From NCBI GenBank assembly GCA_039714395.1, contig JBDLJH010000006.1, forward strand, positions 62,001 through 126,000: a DNA stretch of 64,000 nucleotides, in the 5' to 3' direction. Positions 16,693-25,706 of the stretch are shown here, in pieces. The position numbers were made by a program, and so were the translations under genes. Under the pieces are notes generated by a model, which worked only from the letters and a program-made list of their open reading frames with translations, ran no database searches and was not told the DNA's origin. The stretch comes from JAPHSX01 sp039714395 (lineage in GTDB: Bacteria > Pseudomonadota > Gammaproteobacteria > Thiohalomonadales > Thiohalomonadaceae). The stretch's first letter is position 1. The number at the start of each line of letters is the position of its first letter.

Positions 16693-16856
16693 GGTCTTTC
16701 TCCTGAATAGGTTGTTGTAAATGGCATCCATAATATAGGGCACGAGGGCGTAACTCCATGCCCGTGATGACCGTTTTGGCTATTCACGATGGGGATTTGC
16801 CGCCACGCTGTAGTTGTGGAAGAATCAGGGGTATTGAGAAATAGGCGTTATTATAA

Positions 16857-17390
16857 GTGATTGATTCACAAGGCTACCGGGCGAATGTAGGGATAATCCT
16901 GAGTAATCGGGAGGGTCGCGTGCTGTGGGCTCGTCGTCTGGGACAGGACTCCTGGCAGTTTCCTCAAGGTGGCATCAAGCGTGATGAGACCGCCGAGCAG
17001 GCACTCTATCGTGAATTGCGCGAGGAGATTGGGCTGGAGCCGGAGCATGTGGAGATCATTGGCTGCACCCAGAATTGGCTGCGTTACAAGTTGCCACGCC
17101 GCTTTATTCGTTTTCACAGCCGTCCACTCTGTATCGGCCAGAAGCAGCGCTGGTTTGTGTTGCGTCTGCTGGCTGAGGATAAGGCGGTGCGTCTTGACCT
17201 GAGCGAGCGACCGGAGTTTGAGGACTGGCGCTGGGTCGACTATTGGTTGCCGCTCAAGGAGATCGTTTTTTTCAAGCGCCGTGTCTATGAGCGAGCACTA
17301 AAAGAGCTGGAGCCGCTGCTGTTTCCTAACGCCAGTGACCGGCCAAAACGCCAGCGCTCACTGCATTACGCCCTACGCCGTGGAAAGTAG
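16857..17390 (+). CDS. rppH: RNA pyrophosphohydrolase RppH
   Basis: RppH removes pyrophosphate from 5'-triphosphorylated mRNAs and so starts 5'-end-dependent decay. The 177-residue protein starts at GTG (MIDSQGYRANVGII, the family's conserved start). Its Nudix box begins GGIKRDETAEQALYREL and ends REEIGL, about residues 38-60. A C-terminal KRQRSLHYALRRGK tail is basic, as is usual. ptsP follows 55 bp downstream on the same strand, the standard gammaproteobacterial arrangement. Confidence 0.95.
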   Translation: MIDSQGYRANVGIILSNREGRVLWARRLGQDSWQFPQGGIKRDETAEQALYRELREEIGLEPEHVEIIGCTQNWLRYKLPRRFIRFHSRPLCIGQKQRWFVLRLLAEDKAVRLDLSERPEFEDWRWVDYWLPLKEIVFFKRRVYERALKELEPLLFPNASDRPKRQRSLHYALRRGK

Positions 17391-17445
17391 GGCTGCGTAG
17401 CAACGCCACATAACTTTTTACCCCGGTAACGACAAGGGAGTCTGC

Positions 17446-19716
17446 ATGCTCGATACTCTGCGCAGCATTGTTCAGGCGGTAAATGATGCCCGCAATCTGG
17501 AACAGGCGCTGTCCATCATTGTCTCGCGTGTAAAAGGCGAGCAGGCGGTGGATGTCTGTTCGATCTATTTGAGCAATCAGGAGACCGGTGATCTGGTGCT
17601 AATGGCCAGTGACGGGCTTCAGCCCGATTCGATCGGTGCGGTGCGACTGGCTAATAACCAGGGGCTGGTTGGTCTGGTAGCTGAGCGTGCTGAACCCTTT
17701 AATCTCGATAACGCTACTGAGCACTCCAGCTATCGCTACTTCGCTGAGACCGGTGAAGAGCACTACTATGGTTTTCTCGGTGTGCCCATTATTCACCATC
17801 GTCAGGTGCTGGGAGTGCTGGTTCTGCAACAGCGCAGCAAGCACCGTTACGATGAGGATGTCGTCACCTTTGTCGTTACCATCGCTGCGCAGCTGGCCGG
17901 TGCTATTGCTCATGCTGAGGTGAGTGGTGGTATCGATGCCCTGGCATCGTCGAAGACCCTTGAAGCGCTCTCTTTAAAAGGATTGCCTGGAGCCCCCGGT
18001 GTGGCTATTGGACGAGCCGTGGTGCTGCGGGGCAATGTGGATATCGGCACGGTTCCCGATAAAAAGGTGGAGGATACCGCCGCAGAGAAGAAGCGTTTTC
18101 TTCAGGCGGTAAAGGCGGTGAAGCTGGAAGTGCGTGAGATGGTGGAAAATATGGGTGAAGCCCTGCCCACGGCCGATAGCGCCCTGTTCGATGCCTACCT
18201 GATGATGCTTGAGAGTCATAGCCTGATTCAGCCGATCCTCGAAGGTATTGCTGCCGGTAACTGGGCTCCCGGTGCGTTGCGTGAGACGGCTAGTGAGCAC
18301 ATACGCATTTTTCGCGAAATGGAAGACCCCTATTTACGTGAACGAGCCGAAGACATCCGTGACCTGAGCCGCCGTTTGCTGCTGCAGCTGGAGCAGAAGT
18401 CGACACAGGGAAAGCGTGTCCGTTATCCACGTAATACGATTCTAGTGGGTGAGGAGATCAGTGCCTCGATGCTGGCCGAAATTCCGCCAAAGAGTCTTGC
18501 CGGGGTGGTCTCGGTGCGCGGTTCTACTACCTCGCACACTGCCATCCTTGCTCGCGCATTGGGTATTCCGGCGGTAATGGGGGTGGATGAGCTGCCTGTT
18601 GCTCGTGTCGGTGAGCGTGAGGTAATTGTTGATGGCTATGCTGGTCGTGTCTATATCAACGCCCCTGGCACCATTAAGCGTGAGTATCGCCGCCTGCTTA
18701 AAGAGGAGCAGGAGTTGGCCGAGGGGCTGCAGGAACTGCGTGAACTGCCCGCCGAGAGTGAGGATGGTTTTCGGGTTCCGCTCTATGCCAATACCGGTCT
18801 TGTTTCTGATATTGCACCCTCGTTAAACAGTGGTGCAGAAGGGGTAGGGCTCTACCGTACCGAGTTTCCCTTCATGATTCGTGAACGCTTTCCCGGTGAA
18901 GAGTCGCAGATAAAACTCTACCGCCAGGTGCTTGAGGCGTTCCATCCTCTCCCTGTTACTATGCGTACCCTCGATGTGGGGGGAGACAAGGCACTACCCT
19001 ATTTTCCTATCGTCGAGGACAACCCCTTCCTGGGCTGGCGTGGTATTCGTATCACCCTCGACCACCCGGAGATATTCATCACCCAGATACGCGCCATGCT
19101 TATAGCTAATGCCGGGATGGGAAATTTGCAGTTGTTATTGCCGATGATTGCTTCGTTGGATGAGTTTAGTGATGCCTGTGCACTTATTCTTCGTGCACAT
19201 GCGGAACTGTTGGAGGAAGGGCTGGAGCTGCCATTTCCACCTATTGGTGCGATGGTGGAGGTGCCGTCTATTATTTATCAAATTGATCAGCTGGCTGAGC
19301 GCGCTGATTTTCTCTCTATCGGTAGTAATGACCTTACCCAATATTTGTTGGCAGTAGACCGTAATAATCCGCGTGTGGCAGAACTTTATGATTCGCTTCA
19401 CCCCTCGGTGCTACGTGCAATTAAGATAGTGGTGGACGCTGCAAAGAAACAGAAAAAGCCCGTGAGTATTTGTGGTGAGATGGCCGGTGATCCGATGGCG
19501 GCACTGTTGATGCTGGGTATGGGGGTGAACAGTTTGAGTATGGCCTCTTCCAGTCTTGCTAGTATCAAGTGGGTAATTCGCAGTTTTAGCCGTCGTCGTG
19601 CCCGCAATCTGTTGAAAAAAGCGTTGATGGCAGAGAACCCTCAGACGATCCGTTGGGAACTGGGCCGCGCCTTGGAGAAGGCCGGTTTAGGTGGACTGGT
19701 TCGGGCAGGAAAGTAA
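17446..19716 (+). CDS. ptsP: phosphoenolpyruvate-protein phosphotransferase PtsP (EI-Ntr)
   Basis: EI-Ntr starts the nitrogen phosphotransferase relay by taking phosphate from PEP and passing it to NPr. The 756-residue protein has an N-terminal GAF domain (about 1-165) and the PEP-utilising domain with the active His364 in GSTTSHTAILAR. The C-terminal PEP-binding barrel contains EGVGLYRTEFPFM, SIGSNDLTQYLL and ICGEMAGDP. Length and order are typical. It follows rppH, and a strong hairpin terminator lies about 37 bp after its stop. Confidence 0.96.
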   Translation: MLDTLRSIVQAVNDARNLEQALSIIVSRVKGEQAVDVCSIYLSNQETGDLVLMASDGLQPDSIGAVRLANNQGLVGLVAERAEPFNLDNATEHSSYRYFAETGEEHYYGFLGVPIIHHRQVLGVLVLQQRSKHRYDEDVVTFVVTIAAQLAGAIAHAEVSGGIDALASSKTLEALSLKGLPGAPGVAIGRAVVLRGNVDIGTVPDKKVEDTAAEKKRFLQAVKAVKLEVREMVENMGEALPTADSALFDAYLMMLESHSLIQPILEGIAAGNWAPGALRETASEHIRIFREMEDPYLRERAEDIRDLSRRLLLQLEQKSTQGKRVRYPRNTILVGEEISASMLAEIPPKSLAGVVSVRGSTTSHTAILARALGIPAVMGVDELPVARVGEREVIVDGYAGRVYINAPGTIKREYRRLLKEEQELAEGLQELRELPAESEDGFRVPLYANTGLVSDIAPSLNSGAEGVGLYRTEFPFMIRERFPGEESQIKLYRQVLEAFHPLPVTMRTLDVGGDKALPYFPIVEDNPFLGWRGIRITLDHPEIFITQIRAMLIANAGMGNLQLLLPMIASLDEFSDACALILRAHAELLEEGLELPFPPIGAMVEVPSIIYQIDQLAERADFLSIGSNDLTQYLLAVDRNNPRVAELYDSLHPSVLRAIKIVVDAAKKQKKPVSICGEMAGDPMAALLMLGMGVNSLSMASSSLASIKWVIRSFSRRRARNLLKKALMAENPQTIRWELGRALEKAGLGGLVRAGK

Positions 19717-19752
19717 CTGCAGAGATGCCATTGCGGGGTGTTTGTTAGGGAC

Positions 19753-19789
19753 AAAAAAAGCCCCTCACATGTCGTGAGGGGCTTTTTTC
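19753..19789. terminator. bidirectional intrinsic terminator
   Basis: A perfect hairpin with arms AGCCCCTCAC and GTGAGGGGCT is flanked by an A-run on the left and a T-run on the right. It can therefore terminate both ptsP (plus) and the PPC-domain gene (minus), which converge here. Confidence 0.92.
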
Positions 19790-19812
19790 CTTGTGGCTGG
19801 TGTGTTGCGTGA

Positions 19813-20715
19813 TTATTTGCGTTTAGAAGGAACAACCTTGAGTATGGAGCGACCAACGAAGTCTGTTCCACCATTAGTTGTTCCCATCAAGATACCCTCA
19901 ATATCACCGCTCCTGAAACCTGCAGCGCGGTTTTCGAAGTGACAGAGTTTATCTCCGTAGCCATCATTGTTGATGTCACGGGTCACCTTTTGGCACTTGT
20001 TTAGGCTATTCTCACTGCCGCTGGAACCAAAGGTCAGGCTGTTTTGATCAATATTATCAACATCAAAATCGTTGGAGCCCATGATTGCAACGGGAATCTT
20101 ACCTTTGCTACGTGGGTTTAATGGGGCCAGTTTATTGTTGCCTGGTTTGATTTCGATGTTGATTTGCTTAATACCGTCTGTCATGCCACTGAGATTAAGG
20201 GTGTAATCACCAGTTGGATTTATGCTGCCACGCCGAGCGTATCGGCTATCTACAGAGGTGTTACCATCAAGATTGAAGAAGCGTGGGAAGGTACTGACAC
20301 CAACAGTATAAATACCTGATGCAGGAGCGACAAAGGCATCGATCCGAGAGTCAGCAATAGAGATACTCCCTTCATCAAGACTATCTGCATTGTCATTCAT
20401 GCGGAGCAGAGTACCTGATTCGTCAAAGATGGCGATAATAGTATTAACATAACCTGCACCACCGTAGCCGTTGTCTATATCCACATCAAGAACGTCCCCT
20501 GCATTTGCATGGAAAGCAAAGTAATCGAGGTCATCGTGGGTGCTTTCGCCAATTACGCCCATGACACCATCTATGCTATGTGAGCTGGCGGGAGCAAGGG
20601 TTTGTGCGGTGGGAATGGAGTCATTCGACTCGACTTCAGAGATGGCAAAGGCATTTGATGCCATACCAATGCATGCGCAACATGCGACTAAGAGGCTGGT
20701 GCGTGTAGTGTTCAT
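19813..20715 (-). CDS. secreted protein with PPC-type domain
   Basis: The 300-residue protein has a signal peptide (MNTTRTSLLVACCACIGMAS, cleavage after NAFA). A domain of about 150 residues follows that resembles bacterial pre-peptidase C-terminal (PPC) domains: EVESNDSIPTAQTL, DLDYFAFHANAGDVLDVDI and SGIYTVGVSTF. The C-terminal part (about 180-290) matches the IEIKPGNNKLAPLNPRSKGK pattern, with KIPVAIMG and DINNDGYGDKLCHF. That pattern is seen in secreted bacterial and archaeal proteins and resembles calcium-binding repeats. No protease domain is present. It stands alone and probably has an extracellular or cell-surface role. Confidence 0.7.
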   Translation of the reverse strand: MNTTRTSLLVACCACIGMASNAFAISEVESNDSIPTAQTLAPASSHSIDGVMGVIGESTHDDLDYFAFHANAGDVLDVDIDNGYGGAGYVNTIIAIFDESGTLLRMNDNADSLDEGSISIADSRIDAFVAPASGIYTVGVSTFPRFFNLDGNTSVDSRYARRGSINPTGDYTLNLSGMTDGIKQINIEIKPGNNKLAPLNPRSKGKIPVAIMGSNDFDVDNIDQNSLTFGSSGSENSLNKCQKVTRDINNDGYGDKLCHFENRAAGFRSGDIEGILMGTTNGGTDFVGRSILKVVPSKRK

Positions 20716-20877
20716 GGGTGACTCCTTGTGAGGACGGTTAGATTAACTGGGCTCGAACTAATAATGGTTCAGATAGTCAATTTAAACCGGGCACTGGGTC
20801 ACGAATGAGTTGTGCACTACGTCACATATATTGCCCTCACAAGAAGAGTAGGGTTATTCGTGGGGGGCGGTGGTATG

Positions 20878-22074
20878 TTAACAGCAGCTCGTCTGAATGT
20901 TGCGCAGAGCATTCTGGTAACTGTTAGTGTAGTCATCACGGGCTATATGATGGGTATCTAATTTTTTCCACTCCTCTTTCTCGAAGTGCTTTACCTGTCG
21001 TAGCAGGTGGCCGAGGGGACCTTCGCCGAAGATCAGAGCAAAGGCGGTAGCGGGGCTTAGGGAGATGGAGTCGAGTAGATCCTCTAGTGGTGTTTCCAGA
21101 GCCTCCTCTAAGGTCGAGAATAGACCGACGACGAAGGCTTCATCAGAAGAGATAGTGAGCTCTTTTTGTGCAAGCTCTCTGCACATATTGGCTCGAATCA
21201 ATGCAGCGGTTGTGAATTTGTTTTCCTGTGGCTCGTTCAGTTGTGCGGTAAGCAGTAGCAGTGCCCACTGTTTGAGTGTGGTGCTGCCTATAAGTGTAAG
21301 CGCCTGTTCCATACTGTGAATTTCGCTGCGCTCTTCGAAGGAGGCGCAGTTTATGTAACGCAGTAGTTTGAAACAGAGGGTGGGATCCTGGCTGATGATG
21401 CAGGCCAGTGCGGTGATATCGTCAGGCTGTTGGGTTGCGCTTTTAGCGATCTCGTGCAGCAGCTGGTGGTTGCATGCGGTGGTCTGCCCCTTGATATTCT
21501 CAATGGGGCTGAAAAGGCTACCCTGGAAGTAGTCGATACCAAGCTGGCTGCAAAGCAATTGCTGCGAGTCGGTTTCAAGTCCTTTTATATGCAGGCGTTT
21601 TCCGTGGTTGCGATAGTAACGGGTCTGCTCCTTCAGGGCCTTGGCATCGTATTTTGAAATATCGAGTTTTACGATATCAATACAGTCCAGCCGCTCGGCA
21701 GTGGCCGCGTTATATTCATAGTCGTAGAGGGATAGGGTATAGCCCTGCCTGGCAAGTTGCCGCAGTTCCTGGTAGACCTGTTCATCCTCAATACAGTCAC
21801 CCGGAACCTCTAGCACCATCTGGTAGCTGCCCATTGGTATGGGATGTTCGTTACTGAAAAAGTCGTGCGAGAGGTTGATGAAGGCCTTGCTGCTGCCAAC
21901 CAGGTTTTCCAGGCCAATGCCGATAAAGGTATTCGCAATAAGTTGGGCAGACTGTTCGGCATCGTTACAGGGGGAGGCATTACTGATGCTGCCGTCGTGA
22001 TACAGCAACTCATATCCGACCACCTCGTGGTGCGAATCGTGGATGGCCTGTCGTGTTACAAAGATATCTTCCAT
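20878..22074 (-). CDS. EAL-HDOD signalling protein (YuxH type)
   Basis: The 398-residue protein starts MEDIFVTRQAIHDSHHEVVGYELLY. This is an EAL-like fold in which the catalytic EAL reads YELL, so c-di-GMP hydrolysis is unlikely. From about residue 200 a HDOD domain follows (LHEIAKSATQQPDDI, ALACIISQDPTLCFKLLRYIN, HSMEQALTLIGSTTLKQWALL). Proteins of this layout act as regulators through binding partners, for example in motility or chemotaxis. It is a single gene, 92 bp upstream of dam. Confidence 0.85.
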   Translation of the reverse strand: MEDIFVTRQAIHDSHHEVVGYELLYHDGSISNASPCNDAEQSAQLIANTFIGIGLENLVGSSKAFINLSHDFFSNEHPIPMGSYQMVLEVPGDCIEDEQVYQELRQLARQGYTLSLYDYEYNAATAERLDCIDIVKLDISKYDAKALKEQTRYYRNHGKRLHIKGLETDSQQLLCSQLGIDYFQGSLFSPIENIKGQTTACNHQLLHEIAKSATQQPDDITALACIISQDPTLCFKLLRYINCASFEERSEIHSMEQALTLIGSTTLKQWALLLLTAQLNEPQENKFTTAALIRANMCRELAQKELTISSDEAFVVGLFSTLEEALETPLEDLLDSISLSPATAFALIFGEGPLGHLLRQVKHFEKEEWKKLDTHHIARDDYTNSYQNALRNIQTSCC

Positions 22075-22166
22075 GACTACCTGTCTTAGTGGGTCAAGTG
22101 AGCCATTTTAACTGAATAGCTGCCAGGAGTTAACCTTCTTATTTACTATGATATATAGGGAATACC

Positions 22167-23015
22167 CTAAGAGAAGAGGGCAAGCAGTTCGCTCGCCTTT
22201 GCCCGTTTGTTACCGTTACAGCTGATGTAGCGTTGGACGCTGAAGGCGCGACCGCAATCAGCGCCCGCCTCTTTGTAGATGTGACGGGTTAGTTTGGTGC
22301 AGTGGTTGGATATAAGTACCGGTATGCTGCGTGCGGCAGTTGCCTTGGCTAAATCAGCCAGCAGTTGTTGCTGTTCCATGGAAAACCCCCCGGCGCTGTA
22401 GCTGGTGAAGTTGGCGGAGGCGGAGAGGGGAACATAGGGGGGGTCACAGTAGACCACATCGCCTTTGCGGGTTTCCATCATGGTTTGCTCGAAGCTGAGG
22501 TGTTTGAATTCAGCCCGTTGTGCCTTGAGCTTAAAGGCTCGCATCTCTTTTTCTGGAAAATAGGGGCGCTTGTAGCGGCCAAAGGGGACGTTAAATCGTC
22601 CCTTGGCGTTATAGCGGCACAGGCCGTTGTAGCCATGGCGGTTGAGGTAGATGAAGAGGGTTGCACGCTTTTCGTGCTTGCGCGTGGCGTTGAACTCTTC
22701 GCGCAGCTCGTAGTAGCTCTCCTCGTTATTGTATTTTCCACTGAAGTAGTGGCGCGCCTCTTCGATGAAGGCATCTCCCTCATCGCGCAGGATGGTGTAG
22801 AGCTCGATCAGGTCGCGGTTGGAGTCGCCAAGAAGGTACTCATCATACTCGGTGTTAAGGAACACCGCGCCGGAACCGGTGAAAGGCTCCACCAATCGTT
22901 TGCCCTCGGGTAGCTTCTTTTTCACCCTGTCTATGATGCGAAACTTATTGCCAGCCCACTTGAGAAAGGGGCGCACGACATCGCTGGCCGGTGATTGTCT
23001 GCTCTTAACCGCCAT
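22167..23015 (-). CDS. dam: Dam-type adenine-N6 DNA methyltransferase
   Basis: The 282-residue protein has the Dam family motifs: FLKWAGNK at residues 17-24, FTGSGAVFLN (SAM binding) near residue 46 and catalytic DPPY at 191-194. The HGYNGLCRYN segment near residue 128 is typical of GATC-specific enzymes. No restriction endonuclease gene is adjacent, so it is probably a housekeeping Dam used in mismatch repair and replication control. It overlaps the end of argA by one base on the same strand. Confidence 0.88.
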   Translation of the reverse strand: MAVKSRQSPASDVVRPFLKWAGNKFRIIDRVKKKLPEGKRLVEPFTGSGAVFLNTEYDEYLLGDSNRDLIELYTILRDEGDAFIEEARHYFSGKYNNEESYYELREEFNATRKHEKRATLFIYLNRHGYNGLCRYNAKGRFNVPFGRYKRPYFPEKEMRAFKLKAQRAEFKHLSFEQTMMETRKGDVVYCDPPYVPLSASANFTSYSAGGFSMEQQQLLADLAKATAARSIPVLISNHCTKLTRHIYKEAGADCGRAFSVQRYISCNGNKRAKASELLALFS

Positions 23016-24337
23016 TAAAGTTGCTTGATGAAGACCTTGGAACGGCGCTGATAGTTGTATAGCTCTTGTCTCTCCACTGGCAAATCATCGAGTGCAGCGG
23101 ATTCGAAGCCGCGCTCCTGAAACCAGTGGGCGGTGCGGGTGGTGAGCACAAACAGTTGTGTGACGCCCAGTCCGAGAGCCTGCCGCTGTATGTAGTCGAG
23201 CAGTTCATCACCACGTCCTTCGTTACGATACTCATCGCGTACCGCCATGCAGGCCAGTTCTCCCAGACTTTCCCTGGCGAAGGGGTAGAGGGCGGCGCAG
23301 GCGATGATCGTGCCGTCGCGCTCGACCACAGTGAAGTGGTCAATTTCGGTCTCCAGCCGCTCTCGTGAGCGGCGCACCAGTACCCCCTCACTTTCCAGCG
23401 GGGCCAGTAGCTCCAGAATGCCACCGACATCATCAATGTCGGCCTGACGCATGTCCTCGTAATTTTCGGCACTAATCAGGGTGCCGACACCATCGCGGGT
23501 GAACAGCTCCATCAGTAGCGAACCGTCCTGGTGGCGATCGATAAGATGGGCACGGCCCACACCCTCATCGCAGGCGTAGAGAGCACTGTAGAGTGCCCTG
23601 GCCAGTGCCTCCGGCAGCTGTGGATGCTCATCGAGAAAGGTTTCGGCATCGTTAAGGCTTAGCTCACGGATCAGGGTGTCATCATCCATTTGCAGGCCGG
23701 GACCATCAACCAGGTAGATCAGCTTATCGGCCTCCAGCTCGATGGCGGCCGCGGTGGCCACATCCTCGGCGCTGAGATTGAATACCTCGCCAGTGGGGGA
23801 GTAGCCGAGCGGCGAGAGGAGGACGATGGCCCCTTCATTGAGCTGGCGTTGAACGGCATCAGTGTCGATGCGCCGCACCTCACCGGTGTGCAGGTAGTCG
23901 ACCCCTTCGCGTACCCCTAGCGGCTGGGCGGTGACGAAGTTGCCGGAGGCGACGCGAATTTGTGCACCAGCCATCGGTGAATTGGCCAGGCCCATCGAGA
24001 GCAGTGCCTCTATCTCTACCCGCACGGCACCGGCGGCCTCTTTGACACAGGCCAGTGCGGCCTCATCGGTAATACGCAGGCCGTTGACGTAGTGCATCTC
24101 AGCACCGCGCTCCTCAAGCCGTTGTTCAATCTGTGGGCGTGCTCCGTTTACCAGCACTAGACGCACCCCCAGGCTGTTGAGCAGGGCGATGTCGTGCACC
24201 ATGTTGGCGAACTGCTCCTCGGCGATCACCTCACCACCGAAGGTGATAACAAAGCTGCGACCACGAAATGCATTAATGTAGGGAGAGAAGTCCCTGAACC
24301 AGCGTACGAAGGTCTGTGGGTCGAGATGTGGATCCAT
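23015..24337 (-). CDS. argA: N-acetylglutamate synthase ArgA
   Basis: ArgA acetylates glutamate, the first step of arginine synthesis. The 440-residue protein has an amino-acid-kinase-like domain (about 20-285, with VITFGGEVIAEEQ and RLVLVNGARPQIEQRL) that normally binds arginine for feedback. It is fused to a GNAT acetyltransferase domain (about 295-440, with LACMAVRDEYRNEGRGDELL). This is the classical gammaproteobacterial form. argE follows upstream on the same strand, 71 bp away. I see no clear ArgR site in the gap. Confidence 0.95.
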   Translation of the reverse strand: MDPHLDPQTFVRWFRDFSPYINAFRGRSFVITFGGEVIAEEQFANMVHDIALLNSLGVRLVLVNGARPQIEQRLEERGAEMHYVNGLRITDEAALACVKEAAGAVRVEIEALLSMGLANSPMAGAQIRVASGNFVTAQPLGVREGVDYLHTGEVRRIDTDAVQRQLNEGAIVLLSPLGYSPTGEVFNLSAEDVATAAAIELEADKLIYLVDGPGLQMDDDTLIRELSLNDAETFLDEHPQLPEALARALYSALYACDEGVGRAHLIDRHQDGSLLMELFTRDGVGTLISAENYEDMRQADIDDVGGILELLAPLESEGVLVRRSRERLETEIDHFTVVERDGTIIACAALYPFARESLGELACMAVRDEYRNEGRGDELLDYIQRQALGLGVTQLFVLTTRTAHWFQERGFESAALDDLPVERQELYNYQRRSKVFIKQL

Positions 24338-24408
24338 GTCGTTACATTTTAATTGGTGGCTGATAGCTTATTGTCGCGGTCTGATCGAACTGTGGCAAGT
24401 CATTAATT

Positions 24409-25566
24409 TTACAGACAAAAGCGCCGGATCAGATTCTGCAACACCTCGACTGTGGGCTGCAGTCGTTCTAGTGCGAGATATTCATCCGGTTGGTGTGCCT
24501 GATCGATATCGCCGGGGCCGAGAATAATCGTCTCCATACCAAGCTGATTCAGGTATGGCCCCTCGGTACAGAAGGCGACGGTTTCACTGTCGTGCCCGGT
24601 GAGTTTTTCTGCCGCCTGCACGATGGCCGAACTGTTGTCGGTGTGCATCGGTGCGACGCCGGAGAAGAGAGGGGTGCGTTGCCACTGCATGGCAGTTTCA
24701 CCAAAGAGGTTTTGTAGCCGTGTATCGAGGGTGGTTCGTAATTCGTCCAGTTCCATCCCCGGTAACGGGCGCAGGTCGATGTGCAGGCTGCAGCAGCCGC
24801 AGATGCGATTGGGGTTATCGCCTCCGTGGATATGGCCAAGATTAAGGGTTGGTACTGGCACCTTGAAGCTCGGGTCGGTGTACTGTGCCTGTAAGCTTTC
24901 ACGCCACTGCATCAGATCACCGATCACCCGGTGCATCCCTTCCAGTGCGCTGTGGCCTAGTGATGGGTCACTGGAGTGACCAGACTGCCCGCTAAGGGTG
25001 ATCCCCTCCATCATGATGCCTTTGTGGGCATTAACCGGTTTCAGCCCGGTCGGCTCGCCGATCACCGCATAGCGGGCCTGCGGCCTTCCCAGCTCGACCA
25101 GTGCCTGTGCCCCATCCATTGAGCTCTCTTCATCAGCGGTGGCGAGAATGATCAGCGGTTGTTTCAGTGGTGTGTCTATAAATACTCTGGCTGCCTCAAT
25201 AGCCAGGGCAAAAAAACCTTTCATATCGGAGGTGCCAAGGCCGTAGAGACGACCCTCTGCCTCAGTCAGCCTGAATGGATCGTGCCGCCAGCGACCCTCG
25301 TCATAGGGCACGGTGTCGGTGTGGCCTGCCAGCACCAACCCGCCGGGGCCACTCCCCAGTGTGGCGATAAGGTTGGCCTTGTCGGGCTGATTCGGTAGTG
25401 GCAACACCTCGACGTTAAAACCGAGTGGTTCGAGCCAGGCGGCAAGCAGATCAATGATTGCACGATTGCTGGTGTCAAACTCTGGTGAGACACTACTCAT
25501 CGACGGTGTGGCGATCAGTTCGCTGAGCATTTGAAGCAGTGATGGCGGAGGAGTATTCATATTCAC
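24409..25566 (-). CDS. argE: acetylornithine deacetylase ArgE
   Basis: ArgE removes the acetyl group from N-acetylornithine to give ornithine. The 385-residue M20 metallohydrolase shows the metal ligands in VLAGHTDTVP (about residue 78), the bridging GTSDMKGFFAL (about 112) and the catalytic EESSMDG segment. The dimerisation domain follows. The first in-frame ATGs (MNMNTPPP) are both plausible starts. It lies upstream of argA on the same strand, so the two early and middle arginine enzymes may share a transcript. argF and argD are 31 kb away. Confidence 0.93.
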   Translation of the reverse strand: MNMNTPPPSLLQMLSELIATPSMSSVSPEFDTSNRAIIDLLAAWLEPLGFNVEVLPLPNQPDKANLIATLGSGPGGLVLAGHTDTVPYDEGRWRHDPFRLTEAEGRLYGLGTSDMKGFFALAIEAARVFIDTPLKQPLIILATADEESSMDGAQALVELGRPQARYAVIGEPTGLKPVNAHKGIMMEGITLSGQSGHSSDPSLGHSALEGMHRVIGDLMQWRESLQAQYTDPSFKVPVPTLNLGHIHGGDNPNRICGCCSLHIDLRPLPGMELDELRTTLDTRLQNLFGETAMQWQRTPLFSGVAPMHTDNSSAIVQAAEKLTGHDSETVAFCTEGPYLNQLGMETIILGPGDIDQAHQPDEYLALERLQPTVEVLQNLIRRFCL

Positions 25567-25706
25567 ATTATAATTGTGGGGGAGTACGAGCAGCGGCAGA
25601 GAGCGGGCCAGTTACTCGCTTGTCAGCACTGATAAGCCATGCTACGTTGCGTTCCAATTATTGTTTACCTCTGTGATTCTTATACATTTTTTCAGGATAT
25701 ATTGAA